Origin: Anaspis maculata
Taxonomy: Eukaryota; Arthropoda; Insecta; Coleoptera; Scraptiidae
Length of the DNA stretch: 64,000 bases
Reading direction: 5' to 3'
Assembly (NCBI GenBank): GCA_949128115.1
Contig: OX421967.1
Location: 3,400,070-3,464,069 of the forward strand
Below, piece after piece: positions 49,801 through 59,480 of the stretch; the first letter of the stretch is position 1, and each line of letters opens with the position of its first letter. Both the position numbers and the translations under genes were made by a program. The notes below the pieces were generated by a model. The model saw nothing but the letters and a program-made list of their open reading frames with translations, searched no databases and had not been told where the DNA came from.

Positions 49801-52189
49801 CGAGTGACGTAAAAATTGATATCAGAATCGTATTGCGCATGTGCGATTTAGTAGAAAACGGTATGCATGTTGCCGTTTTCAAAAATTCCAAATTTGACAT
49901 TTTGAACATCTTTGAGGTTTTTTGACTTTTTGAACCGGGCCAGTAAGGTATCGTTTCTTACTAAATCCAACACGGGGAATACGATTATGGCGTTCATTTT
50001 CACGTGACGTTTGCTGTTCTTGTACTGGTTACTTTGAAGTCTTGAAATACCAAGTAAAGATGAATTGACGTGAAAGCTGATAGCAGAATCGAGTTGCGCA
50101 TGTCTGATTTAGTAAGAAACGATGTGCATGTTGCTTTTTTTTAAACTTCCAGATTTGACATTTTGGACAATTTTTGGCAGTTTTTCAACTTTTTCTTTTT
50201 TTGTATTGGTTGAGTAGGGTATCGTTTTATACTAAATCGAACACGGGAAATACGATTATGGCGTTTATTTTCACGTGACGTTTGCTATACCTGAACTGGT
50301 TATCTTGAAGTATTGAAAAACCAAGTAAAAATCAGTTGACGTGAAAGTTGATAGCCGAATCGATCTACGCATGTTTGATTTAGTAAAAAACGATGAGCAT
50401 GTTGCTTTTTTCGAAAATTTCAAACTTGACGTTTCAGACAATTTTTGACAGTTATTTTCATTTTTTTGTACAGGGCTAGTAGGGTATCGTTTTACACTAA
50501 ATCAAACATGAGGAATACGATTATGGCGTTCATGTTTACGTGAAGTTAGCTGTTCTTGAATTATATATCTTCAAGTTTCAAAAGTGCATAATTCTCACTA
50601 AATCAAGCACGAGCAATGTTTCTGATCAGACATATAAGCCTTGTTTCTGACTAAATCAGGCATGAGCTATGCTCTTGCGGTGATTATTTTCGTGTGCCAA
50701 CTTACTCAAATGCTTTGACGACGAATTTTCAGAAAATGCCGCGACGCCTTACGCCGCCACCGTATCCATCAACGACATGCAGTACGGGGTTGGCTACGGA
50801 ACGAGCAAGAAGCAGGCGAAATCCGACGCGGCCAAGGAGACCCTGGAGATTTTGATTCCGGAAATGAAATCGAAAATCACCACCGACTCGAAAACCGGTT
50901 CCAGCGCCAGCAAGAGTCAAAATCAAGATCTTTCGGTAATTCTACGCTTCATCATTTTTTCATTACTATTTTCGGTAGCTTCGGCATAAAGTTATCTCGT
51001 ACACGCTTTGTGTGACATGGAAACGATCATCGCAGACGTGATGCCCGCGTTCGATTTAGTAGAAAACGATGCCTCACTTGGTCTTTTCGAAATTGCAGTT
51101 TTGACAGTTTTTCGAAAAAGTGACGTAATTGACAAATTGTTGATTTTTTTTAAAGGTAAATAGGGTGTCGTTTCTTACTATATCAGACACTAGAAATACG
51201 ATTCTGGCATTTGTTGCTAGGTTCCATGAGTGAATCGTGAGCTTGCTGCTGTCAAGTCATGTAAAAATCATGTTACGTAGAAATTAGCATCGGAATCGTA
51301 CTGCTCGTGTCTGCTTTAGTAAAAAACGATATATCACTCAATTTTTCAAAAAAGTATCAAAACTGATCACTACCAAAACATTTTCAATAAAGTGACAAGT
51401 GTAAAAAAAATTTTTTTCGAAAAAAAAACAAGTGGGTAATCGTTTCTTATCAAGTCGGGCACGTGCATTGCGGTTCTGACGTCAGTTTTTGCGTCAGCTG
51501 TCTTGTATTCTAGATACTGATGGTAATTTTGTTTTTCCCGACAGTTTTTCGACGAAATCCGCATCGAAGATCCACGTGTGGCTGAATTCTGCGTGAAGAC
51601 CAACGAACCGAGCCCGCACGATATTCTGCTGACGTGTTTGCAGCGAAACGTCGGTTTGAACGATCTGCAGATCAATTATCAAGGCAACGCGCTAAAAAAC
51701 AAGAAGAATCAGTTCACCATGACTGTCGGCAAACACACAGCCACTGTTATTTGCAAAAATAAACGAGACGGGAAGCAGAGAGCGTCCCAGGCCATATTGC
51801 AGGTGAGTTATTTCGCAAATTTTCTAAATTGAAACTTTAAAACCCGTATTTCACTAATTCAAATGTTTACCAATTCAAATTTGTGACGATTTGAATGTGA
51901 ATTTCAGGCGCTTCATCCGCACATAATATCGTGGGGCTCGCTGCTGCGCCTGTACGGCAACGGATCCGTCAAATCTTTCAAAGAGAAAAAACTGGAAGAG
52001 CAAGAGATCACCCTGCTGCAGAGCAAGGCGGCCGTGAACTCGCCGAATTTCGCGATTTTGGACAAGCTGCGCTTGGAACTGACCAAATTGAGAACGAAAC
52101 GGAAAGCCATCGAACCGATCGGCGTTCTGGACGAGCTCGACAGCATGCCCAAGCTTTCGTCGTCGAATCTGAAAAATGTCGATTTGTAA
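37542..52189 (+). CDS. DGCR8: Microprocessor subunit DGCR8 (pasha)
   Basis: The nuclear dsRNA-binding partner of Drosha that recognises primary microRNA hairpins. Exons join as 37542-37863, 37918-38111, 38538-39084, 50733-50935, 51545-51802 and 51908-52189, giving 601 residues. The N-terminus is acidic. A WW-like motif (LPEGWVQVTHNSGLPLYLNR, from residue 134) begins the Rhed/heme region, and the family's IPCL heme-ligand motif is intact (Cys183). The first dsRBD is at about 328-397 (GKSYVCILHEYVQ through KEMA-type helix AAKETLEILIP) and the second at about 437-510. The Drosha-binding tail starts LHPHIISWGSLLRLYG. The ATG has A at -3. Intron 3 (11.6 kb) splits the first dsRBD and contains a large repeat block. 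Confidence 0.96.
37864..37917 (+). other. DGCR8: 54-nt DGCR8 intron, length divisible by three
   Basis: GTTCGT to TTTGCAG, 54 bases, no in-frame stop. Splicing gives SEAELDEPEK. Retention would insert 18 residues rich in aromatic and Cys residues, unlike the acidic flanks, which argues that it is an intron. Confidence 0.65.
37918..38111 (+). CDS. DGCR8: DGCR8 exon 2 (WW-like region)
   Basis: DEPEKQMFEEKDKVVLIEK, then the WW-like motif with YLNRTTRVCTLAKPYFLGPG. The donor GTATTT is at 38112. Confidence 0.94.
38112..38537 (+). other. DGCR8: DGCR8 intron 2
   Basis: 426 bp, AT-rich; acceptor TCTTCTTCAG. No repeat or gene is recognised in it. Confidence 0.85.
38538..39084 (+). CDS. DGCR8: DGCR8 exon 3 (IPCL, Gln run, first half of dsRBD1)
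   Basis: Contains SAIPCLSYRRA (heme-ligand motif), a short Gln run, ETHNLKPEAIRRYAEKLFHF and the start of dsRBD1, KKWIMNPNGKSYVCILHEY. The donor is GTAAGA at 39085. The last bases of this exon are present in the intronic repeats that follow. Confidence 0.95.
39062..39760 (+). repeat. A/B dimer repeat, left part, overlapping exon 3
   Basis: Unit A begins with ACGTATAAATTCACCGAATT, the last bases of exon 3, and runs on into GTCGGCTGAATC, TCGAGTGACGTGAAAATTGA and GATTTAGTAGAAAACGG. Unit B follows with CACGTGACGTTTGCTGTTCT and TAAGAAACGATGTATATGTT. A second unit A starts near 39598. The A-to-A spacing is about 538 bp. Confidence 0.85.
40660..40733 (-). repeat. tRNA-like / SINE head remnant
   Basis: On the minus strand: GTCGGCCGG, then A-box-like TAGCTCAGAAGC, then B-box-like GGATCAAATC, then CTGGCCGGC. 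The ends pair over about nine bases. The B-box is damaged and no anticodon arm is convincing, so it is more likely a tRNA-derived repeat than a gene. Confidence 0.4.
40731..40812. repeat. TA-dinucleotide tract
   Basis: Alternating TATATA interrupted by GTGTATATATATACACATGG, itself a palindrome. Open frames across it are artefacts. Confidence 0.85.
41880..42720 (+). repeat. Left arm array: 10-bp periodic GAAnnTTCnn (HSE consensus)
   Basis: The sequence reads in an unbroken 5-bp register, e.g. TTC CA GAA TG TTC CG. Perfect three-subunit heat-shock elements (TTCnnGAAnnTTC) start at 42036, 42146, 42196, 42246, 42525 and 42685, and most other units differ by one base. A longer repeat of about 100-110 bp is superimposed. 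Frames such as WNVRNHSGT are translations of the repeat. Confidence 0.85.
42911..42950 (+). promoter_or_regulatory. TATA-like box downstream of the left HSE array
   Basis: CGTATAAAGGTGCTTCTTCA: a TATAAA at about 42917 located about 190 bp inward of the array. The right arm has its counterpart on the minus strand (GTATAAACGTGCTTCTTCAC, about 43377-43400). If active, the two would fire towards each other across the centre. Confidence 0.3.
43570..44395 (-). repeat. Right arm array: inverted copy of the GAAnnTTCnn array
   Basis: Mirror of the left array. GAACATTCTGGAATGTTGT-type units recur near 43645, 43727, 43903, 44000, 44214 and 44320. Arm-to-arm divergence is roughly a tenth of positions by eye, so the palindrome is not a recent or assembly-made duplicate. 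Confidence 0.85.
44696..44722. repeat. (ATCT)n microsatellite
   Basis: CTATCTATCTATCTATCCAT-type tract at the junction between the palindrome and the gypsy relic. Confidence 0.8.
44726..45790 (-). pseudogene. Integrase remnant of the gypsy-like element
   Basis: Reading on the minus strand: a pre-integrase stretch (NWTAVELKREQREDPAI), the zinc-binding region (GHLKVKKTLTKVRERFY, then a Cys pair), the first catalytic Asp in IDVAGPFP with NKYILIAIDYFSK, the second in LHTDQGRNFES, and the Glu in HPRSDGMIERFNRTMEHHL. At least one stop and several shifts break it. It ends at KASTGFQ followed by a stop and the microsatellite. Confidence 0.8.
46069..47162 (-). pseudogene. gag remnant of the gypsy-like element
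   Basis: Two frames. 47162-46671 gives a charged coiled-coil stretch and then a capsid-like block (RVKLPNFERESPW, FDTAAKANGW, LRGPALELLQ). 46503-46069 gives the C-terminal part with zinc knuckles: CFGCGKSGHLRPDC is intact, while the next (KCGKDKHLQRDC) lacks its first Cys. A third knuckle, CFNCRKDEHLQREC, lies out of frame near 46030. A frameshift separates the two parts. Confidence 0.75.
47442..47456 (-). other. Primer-binding site, probably tRNA-Leu
   Basis: TGGTGTCAGAAGCGG, two bases after the LTR end. It complements a tRNA 3' end of the ...CTTCTGACACCA type, found in insect tRNA-Leu; one base may mismatch. Confidence 0.6.
47459..47903 (-). repeat. LTR of the gypsy-like element
   Basis: 445 bp, begins TG and ends CA on the minus strand. 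TATATAAACACC lies at 47655-47646 and AATAAA at 47527-47522, about 120 bases apart in the order expected for an LTR. No second copy is available for comparison. Confidence 0.65.
47904..48814. other. Right part of the block inside the repeat array
   Basis: No gene or known repeat is recognised. It contains CCAAGATGGCGGCCAAG (about 48116, a Pho/YY1-like core). Its right end reads, in inverted sense, ACTATTGG...ATATTGGGCCCC, similar to the left end of the block near 39762, a possible short terminal inverted repeat. Confidence 0.45.
48815..50700 (+). repeat. A/B dimer repeat, right part
   Basis: Resumes partway through a unit A near 48815. Further unit-A starts are near 49200 and 49738 (step about 540 bp), with unit B between and after. 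Copies become more diverged towards 50700. Each half-unit ends GGTATCGTTTCTTACTAAAT plus a short tail, the inverse of a sequence at its start, so each can fold. Confidence 0.85.
50733..50935 (+). CDS. DGCR8: DGCR8 exon 4 (second half of dsRBD1)
   Basis: ENAATPYAATVSINDMQYG, then GYGTSKKQAKSDAAKETLE completes the first dsRBD, including the KKxAK lysine patch that contacts RNA in the family. Acceptor ATTTTCAG, donor GTAATT. Confidence 0.95.
50936..51544 (+). other. DGCR8: DGCR8 intron 4
   Basis: 609 bp. It holds two diverged copies of the GATTTAGTAGAAAACGAT / ATCGTTTCTTACTA dyad repeat (about 51055-51190 and 51310-51460). No gene is seen. Confidence 0.8.
51545..51802 (+). CDS. DGCR8: DGCR8 exon 5 (dsRBD2)
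   Basis: FFDEIRIEDPRVAEFCVK, then SPHDILLTCLQRNVGLND, then GKHTATVICKNKRDGKQRAS and QAILQ: the second dsRBD. Donor GTGAGT. Confidence 0.96.
51908..52189 (+). CDS. DGCR8: DGCR8 exon 6 (C-terminal tail)
   Basis: ALHPHIISWGSLLRLYGNG, then a Lys/Glu-rich helix and the end SSSNLKNVDL with TAA at 52187-52189. The LHPH..WGSLLR segment is the conserved C-terminal helix that contacts Drosha in the family. Confidence 0.96.
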   Translation, partial: ALHPHIISWGSLLRLYGNGSVKSFKEKKLEEQEITLLQSKAAVNSPNFAILDKLRLELTKLRTKRKAIEPIGVLDELDSMPKLSSSNLKNVDL

Positions 52190-52970
52190 GACGCCAGAAA
52201 AGATATCCCCAAGGCTGTAATTTATGTAGAAAAACAAGCATAAAGGTAAAATATTATTCTGCATATACAGTATTCGGCCGTTCCAAAGATTTAGGTTTTA
52301 TCCCGCAGATTTTGTTGTGTCCTGTTTTGTGGTTTTCTGTTGAAAACTGTTTTATATGAAATCACGTTTGGTACACATGGAATTTTCAAGAGCTTTTGTT
52401 ATTGATGAACAGTACTCAACGAGAGCTTTCCTGAGAGGTGTCACTCGATACAAGTGAAATTTTTGTGAAATTGCGAAATTTTGAAAAGATAGTCAAATTT
52501 TTGAACATGATTTTCAAAATATCAGCATTTTTGTTTTGGTTTCAAATTGAAAACTATGGCTTGTGACACCTCTACGGAAAGCTCTCGCCGAGAACAATAA
52601 ACTAACGACTGAAGCGTTTGGAAAATCCCAGTGTGTCAACTGAAATTTCAAATAAACTGATGCTGGATCAGGCGTTTCACTATTTTGAAGTGAATTCACA
52701 TTGTATCCCATTTGGGTAAATTGAATAATCATAATAATTTTAATGGATCGTTTTGAGACGGATCTAGGCAACTTGAAGGGCTCACATAAAAACGCCCATC
52801 AAAAGGGAGCTCAAATCCATCTTGTGATAGACGTCGTCACAAACTAAGATGTTGATGTTGTCGCTTTCTGTGAAATATATTCTGTGTGATATTTTAATCA
52901 ATATCTAGTGATATTTGAACATAGTGTGCTACATGAAATTATTTCTATAATAAAAGTATATTGTTGTCAC
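52190..52970 (+). other. DGCR8: DGCR8 3' UTR and poly(A) region
   Basis: Candidate AATAAA signals are at about 52595, 52647 and 52950, the last followed by a TTG/GTCACA stretch. A hairpin-core pair (GAGAGGTGTCACTCGAT at about 52434, GTGACACCTCTACGGAAAGC at about 52564) lies within. Confidence 0.55.
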
Positions 52971-53149
52971 ATAAGCGGGTTGATTTTTTTTTGTCAGATG
53001 CCACAACCTCATCCCTTTTTGTTTCGTCCCGTTTTAAATTCCTTCTTTGTTTGCAGAGCCAGCATCTGCTAGAGCTGCTGCAAGAAAAACATATTTAAAT
53101 GAATGAATGAATGAGAAGTGAACGCGCAGTGGCGTAGAAGATTTGTGAG

Positions 53150-56100
53150 GTGAGTTTTTCACAAGAAACGATCAAATTTTGCATTGAATCATTTGAAAAG
53201 TGCTTGCCGTTCGGTCAGCAGCCACTTGATTTGAAAACTGACGCCGGAATCGCGTTGCCCGTGCTCGATTGTGTAAGAAACGATACCCCACTTGCAATTC
53301 CCAAAAATGTCGACATTTGGAAAGTTTTCAAAAATCGACGATCTTTTGACAATTTGCAAAATTTGACGTTTTCGAAAATTGCAAGTGAGGTATCGTTTTC
53401 TACTAAATCGAGCACGGGCAATGCGATTCTGGACACGATTTTCATGTAACATCATTCCTCCAGTTGTATCGACGGATTTTCAATTGTAAAACTGGCTTTA
53501 GTCGTGAAATCGTCGCAAGCATCGAATTGCTCGCGATTGGTTTAGTAAGAAACGATGTACCGCTTGTGATTTCCAGAAATTTTTTGACAATTCTTCAATT
53601 TTTGGACGTGGTCGAAATTTTTGAAATTCTCAAAATTTGACATTTTTGAAAATTGCAAGTAACATATCGTTTTACACTATATTGACCATGGGCAGTGCGA
53701 TTTCGCAAAATATTTTTATGTCGCACAATTCCTGCGGCATATACTGGCGAATTTCAATTGTAAATTCAGCATGACGTTGAAATTGATGTCAGAAACGGAT
53801 TGTTCATCTTTGATTTCGTAGGAAATGGTACCTACTCACAATTTTCGGAACTTTGAAATTTTGAGTTTCCTAAAATTTACTGAATTTTTTCGAATTCTTA
53901 GAATATGACATTTTTGAGAAATGTTAACTGGGGTATGGTTCTTTACTCAATCGAGCATGGGAAACGCGATTTCAGATACGATTTTCCTGTCGCACGATTT
54001 TTGCGGCGTACAGCACCGAATTTTGATAGCAAAATAACTAGCGTTGAAACAAGTGTCTGAAACGTGTTGTCCCTACTCGATTTAGTAAGAAGTATGGCTG
54101 TCTGGACGAAAATAGTGATTTTTCACAATTCACAAGTGTGAAAACGGCAGGTAGATTATTGTATTCTACAGACGGCTCCGTGGCGCAGGCGGTCGAGTGG
54201 CTGCCAGTGACGTGGAAGAGTCCCGGGTTCGATTCCCAGTAAAAAGTCTGGATTTATTTATCGTATTCTACCAAGTCGGACACGGGGAACGCGATTCCAG
54301 TAACGATTTTCAAGTGAAACCACTTCTGAAGCACAAAGTGACGGAATTCCATTGTAAAACTGACATGGCGTTGAAATTGACACCAGAAACGCGTTGCTCA
54401 TGCTCGGTTTACTTGAAAACGATGTGCCATTTTTCTGGAGAGCATATTTTTTGACAAAGTTATATTTTTGAAAATGTAAATATTTGAAAGGAGCTTTCTC
54501 AGGTGAGTTTTATACAAGAAATCATTAAATTTTGCATTAAATCATTTAAAAAGTGCTTGCCGTTCAGTCAGCAGCCATTTGATTTGAAAACTGACGCCGG
54601 AACCGCGTTGCCCGTGCTCGATTTTGTAAGAAACGATACCTCACTTGCAATTTCCAAAAAATGTCGACACTCGGACAGTTTTAAAAAATCGACGATATTT
54701 TGACAATTTGCAAAATTTGACGTTTTTGAAAATTGCAAGTGGGGTATCGTTTCCTACTGAATCGAGCACGGGCAGTGCGATTCTGGACATTATTTTTGTG
54801 TTACATGATTCCTGCAGTATGTATCGACAGATTTTCAATCGTAAAACTAGTTTTTGACGTGAAAATGTCGCAAGCATCGAATTGCTCGCGCTCGGTTTAG
54901 TCAGAAACGATATGCCGCTTGCGATTTTCAGAAATGTCATGAGTTTCTGATAATTGTATGTTTTGAACGTCGTCAAATTTTCGACAATTTGAAAAATTTT
55001 CCGTTTTTTTGAAAATTGCAAGTGGGGTGTCGTTTTCTACTGAATCGATCACGGGCAATGCGATTCTGTACACGATTTTTGTGTTACACGATTCCTGCAG
55101 TATGTATCGACTGATTTTCAATCGTAAAACTGGCTTTTGACGTAAAATGTCGCAAATATTGAATTGTCCAGTTCAGTATGAAATGGTGTACCTTGAGAAG
55201 GTGAGGTTTATACAAGAAACAATCAAATTTTGCAATAAATAATTTGAAAGATGTTTGCCGTTCCGTCGGCAACCACTTGACTTGAAAACTGACGCCGGAA
55301 TCGCGTTGCCCGTGCTCGAATACCTAGGAAACGATACCCCACTTGCATTTTCCAAAAATGTCGACACTTGGACAGTTTTCAAAAATCGACGATATTTTGG
55401 CAATTTGCAAAATTTGACGTTTTTGAAAAAATGCAAGTGGGGTATCGTTTTCTATTAAATCGAGCACGGGCAATGCAATTCTGGACACGATTTTTGTGTA
55501 ACATCATTCCTGCAGTTTGTATCGACGGATTTTCAGTTGTAGAACTGGCTTTTGACGTGAAAACGTCGCAAGCATCTTGCTCGCGTTCGGATTAGTGAGA
55601 AACGATATGCCGCTCGTGATTTTCAGAAATGTCATGATTTTTTGGCAGCTTGACAATTTTTGAACTTGGTCAAAGTTTTTTAAATTGACATTTTTGAAAA
55701 TTGCAAGTGACATATTTTTTTACACTAAATCGAGCATAGGCAATGCGATTTCGGTAAGGATTTTCATGTCGCACGATTCCTACGACGTATACCAACCAAT
55801 TTTGATGGTAACATCACTGTGGCGATGAAACTGGTATTAGAAACGCGTTTTTCGTTCTCATGTATTCATGAGGAGTACGGCTTGTCTTGAAAAAACGTTT
55901 TCATTTTGCCGATTTTATGAATTGTTGAAAATTTTTCAAATTTTGAAAATTGACAGACAAGTTTGAAAACGGCAAATGAATTTTCTATTTTTCCATAGTT
56001 GTGCTGAAATTGATGCCAAGAACGCATTGCTCTTGGTTCACCTAATTAGACACGATTTTTGGTTCAGTGATTTCTTGAACTACCAAACTCCTCTTGTTGT

Positions 56101-56280
56101 CTCTACTCACTTCAATATTCGAATGTCGGAGTTTGACTTGAGTTTGTCAAAAAAGTACAGGAGAGAAAGAATCCGGATAAAGTATCAAACTGATTCGATG
56201 ATTATCTACTTAACATACACAGTATTACCCAAACTTTCCCTACACTGGACTGGAACTCATAAAAACACAAGAATGATCTG
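53150..56280. repeat. Dyad repeat array downstream of DGCR8, first block
   Basis: Units carry CGTGCTCGATTTAGTAAGAA with ACGATACCCCACTTGCAATT and, about 75-80 bases later, the inverse AAATTGCAAGTGGGGTATCG with TACTAAATCGAGCACGGGCA. Clear copies start near 53235, 54590 and 55290, with degraded ones between and after. A 93-bp tRNA-like insertion sits at 54170-54262. The last 0.4 kb is hardly recognisable. Confidence 0.8.
54170..54262 (+). mobile_element. 93-bp tRNA-like insertion with target duplication
   Basis: A-box-like TGGCGCAGGCGG and B-box GGTTCGATTCC, followed by a short A/T-rich tail. GTATTCTAC flanks both sides (54161-54169 and 54263-54271). It is too short and poorly paired for a working tRNA; a truncated SINE or tRNA retrocopy fits. 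Confidence 0.7.
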
Positions 56281-59200
56281 ATTTGAATACTAATATTCCA
56301 CTTAGTAGTCGTTAAAAGAAAGCAGAAAGTCTTGTTTTTGACTAAATCTTTAATTCAACGACAACATTGCTTGATTACTCTGACTTACCCTACACTAGAG
56401 CGAACTGGAATAATTTAAAACACATTAAAAAATAATCGCTTGTACATTGTTGACGGAAAATTTGAACACGATTTTTCTCACCGTGTAATTAAGTAGACCT
56501 CATAAAGTTCACGATCACGTGTTTTACTTCATATTTGAAGTGGTGAAATCAGGTGCTTAGTACCTGATTAGTACCTTAGTGCCTGCGTAAAGGCATTGAT
56601 GAGAAATTAATGTGTCCTGGGTAACATTAATGACAGAACTAAAACCATGCCGCGGCTCGAAAACCGCATTCCCTTATTACGGAATAATTTTTAATAAGAC
56701 AACAAAACGCTGATTTCGCTTCAAAACACCTATTTCCAAAAATTACCGGTTGAATTGAGATTTTTTTGAAAAAGCTCGAAGGGCGTAGACGGTAGGTGAA
56801 AATGAATAACACAGCTGCGTCGGCCGTGCCCAATTCAATAAGAAACGACACCCCACTCGACATTTTGAAAAAATCGACATTTCCAAAAAAATTGACGTTT
56901 TTTTCAAAAATCGCGTTTCTAAAATTGACGGGTCTGAGAAATTGTCGCAAGCGAAAATTGTATCTCAGTGTGAAATTCAGGCTGTATTCGTAACGGCCGT
57001 GTGCGATTTAGTAAGAACAACTTGTTCCCGCAGTTCCGGAAAAGTGACAGTTTTTTTGGAAAGTCCAGTTTTTCGAGTTTCAATTTTTTCTTTCAAACTA
57101 CAAGTGGGGTATCGTTTTTTACTAAATCGAGCACGTCCGTTACGATTCCGGTGGTAATTTTCACGTCAAGCAAGCCGTACAAGATCTGCTGAGCATTTTC
57201 GATTAATTTTCCAGCTTTTCTCATGGAAATCGAGCGGTTTTTTGCCAGTGTCAGAACAAGACGAGTTCAAGTTGAATCACCTCTCTCACACAGGCAAGAA
57301 GCAGTCGTACAATTACACGTCTACGTGCGTTTTCAGACGTAAAACCCATCTACTGTTTTTTCTTCTTCTGTTCGAAACCATCAATATTTATAACGAGCAC
57401 TCGATAAGGAAGCAATCACACACGTACACACGCACATCATGTCATTTTAACATAATAAATACTTCCATATGCACATAAAAAATTTAAATCCCCCCAATCT
57501 CGTCCACTTAACCATTTAACGCCCCCAATTACCCCCCCAATTATGGCGATAACCGAATTAATTTTTCATCCATTGCCGCAATAAACAAGCGACAAAAGTG
57601 CTTTTTAACCGAGTCATAATTTATGCAAAAATGATGCGCGCCAGCGACATGCCTAACTACTTTCTTTCGGCTTCCGAACGCCTGCGCCTCCTTGTAAAGT
57701 TTCACTTTCAATTTTCTTGTTATCGTCAAAAGTGCATTTCGATGTTTCTCTTTTGTTTTTCCAACGCGTCGTATTTTTTTTTTTAATATGCAACAGATAC
57801 TTGATGGCACAGGTACTGTACCCGTTTTACCATTGCCGTCACGTAAAGTAGCTGTGGTCAAGGTTGGCCGTGGACGACCATCAAAGGTATTATATGCCCG
57901 TTGTCCATATAACATCCATGGAACGCCTTCGTCAAGCTTTTTTTATTGGTTTCTCTTGTTTCGCGCCACACAAAATGTTCAGGAATCCACAATTATTATC
58001 ATTAAAAAAATTGTTGGGTTTTTGTTTCATCTATCGGCATCTATCCACTTGCATAATAATTGAATTTCTGAGTACGAAACAAAGCCCCATTTGAAGAACA
58101 TTCATTGTTACATATTTTTTCATTAATTTTTTTTATTCGTACCGCCAAAACTCGTAGAATTAATTTTTTGACGACAAATAGCGACTCGTAACATCTTTTC
58201 AGTACAAATGACGTAAAAATAAACGCTGGGACAATACTGGCCGTGCCTGATTTAGTAAGAAACGCTACCTCACTCGTACTTTTCAAAAAATGACAAATTT
58301 GACGTTTTGTCGAAAAGTTGACTTATCAAAAAAAAAGACAGTTTTTCGAAACTATCAAATTTTCGACAACTCCAAGCGGGGTATCGTTTCTTACTAAACC
58401 AAACGTGGCCATTACGATTATACAATAATTTTTTACGTTCAGCCAACGGTTTTCGAATGATACCCAAGAAAATTTTGCGGTAAGCCACTTTTTATTTTTT
58501 TCCCAGTAATCGCATGCAGTCAAAGTTTGAAATGAGCTTTTTTTGCGAGGAAAGCACGCGGTATTGTTATGAATTACCAGAAAAAATCGAACTTGATCTT
58601 CGCAATGAACTTTGCCAGTTTAAAGTCTAGCGTTTTTTATCAAATAACAGATCTTTTATCCTAGCTTTTATCGTTAATCGTCTAGTTTAAATTTCAATTG
58701 GCTCATTTTTTTTTTCAAATTCAATTGTATCATTTTTTTATCAACTGCAGCTTGCTGTTGCAAATATTATTGATGATATTCATCAAGTTGAACGAATAAC
58801 AATAATAATTCTTTTTTATATTTTCGAAGCAGTTCAATTTTTGTCCTAACAAGGCACATATGGCTCCCTGTGAAACAAGTACCGTTTTGCCTGGAGCAAA
58901 ATCATTCGAGGAGAAAGGTGCACTTGTACGCTTCTACTCGCCGGTTTGTCTTTAACTTTTACTTTCTTTCGTTCACTTTACACACGGATTGGATATGTGA
59001 GCATATTCCAATCGGCTCTTTATTAAATCGTTATTTAATGGTACTTGCTGCAGGACACTCGCCGACTTTCTCTCTCACCAATAACCTTATACCATCAGTG
59101 ATAATCGTTTATAATTCTCGCGATTGTAATCTGAGTTATTGTGAAGAGAAATGTAATAGTTAAAAAAGTCGTCTCGCAAACAAAAAAAATTGAAAAGAAG

Positions 59201-59480
59201 TGACTACATCCAACGAACGGAAGAGTGAAAGAGAAAAGAAAAAATCTCGCACGCTTCTCGAAGTGTACAAGAAAAGAAAGGTCAATAACATCTGATAGGT
59301 GGCAACAGCATGGTTAACCATTCTTCCTGATAGTTGGGAGAGTCACCGTAGCGTTTGCACGAACGGTTTTGGCCCGTGGATTTGGGAAAATGGCTGGGAC
59401 CGGGATCAAAACTGCGGCCCAAAACCGAGTCAACGCTCCTAATGGATTTGCAAACAACTGAGTTTTCTAGTAGAACGACA
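56281..59480. other. Largely unrecognised stretch with scattered dyad repeats
   Basis: Two diverged copies of the dyad repeat are visible (56810-57150 and 58200-58430). Open frames at 55976-56281, 57541-57915 (minus) and 58870-59163 have no recognisable domain and no splice context that I can support. A poly-C/A-rich pyrimidine patch occurs at 57490-57540. No gene is called. Confidence 0.6.

Larger units (their letters stand above)
39085..50732 (+). other. DGCR8: DGCR8 intron 3 (11.6 kb)
   Basis: Made of an A/B dimer repeat array (39062-39760 and 48815-50700) split by about 9 kb of other DNA (39760-48815). That block holds a tRNA-like element, a TA tract, a 3.2 kb palindrome with heat-shock-element-like arrays, and a gypsy relic. 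Confidence 0.85.

Noticed and set aside
57541..57915. 124-residue minus-strand frame
   Set aside because: Composition-driven, no known motif, interrupted by low-complexity sequence.
58870..59163. 97-residue plus-strand frame
   Set aside because: No recognisable domain, no codon bias and no splice context; AT-rich intergenic DNA gives such frames by chance.
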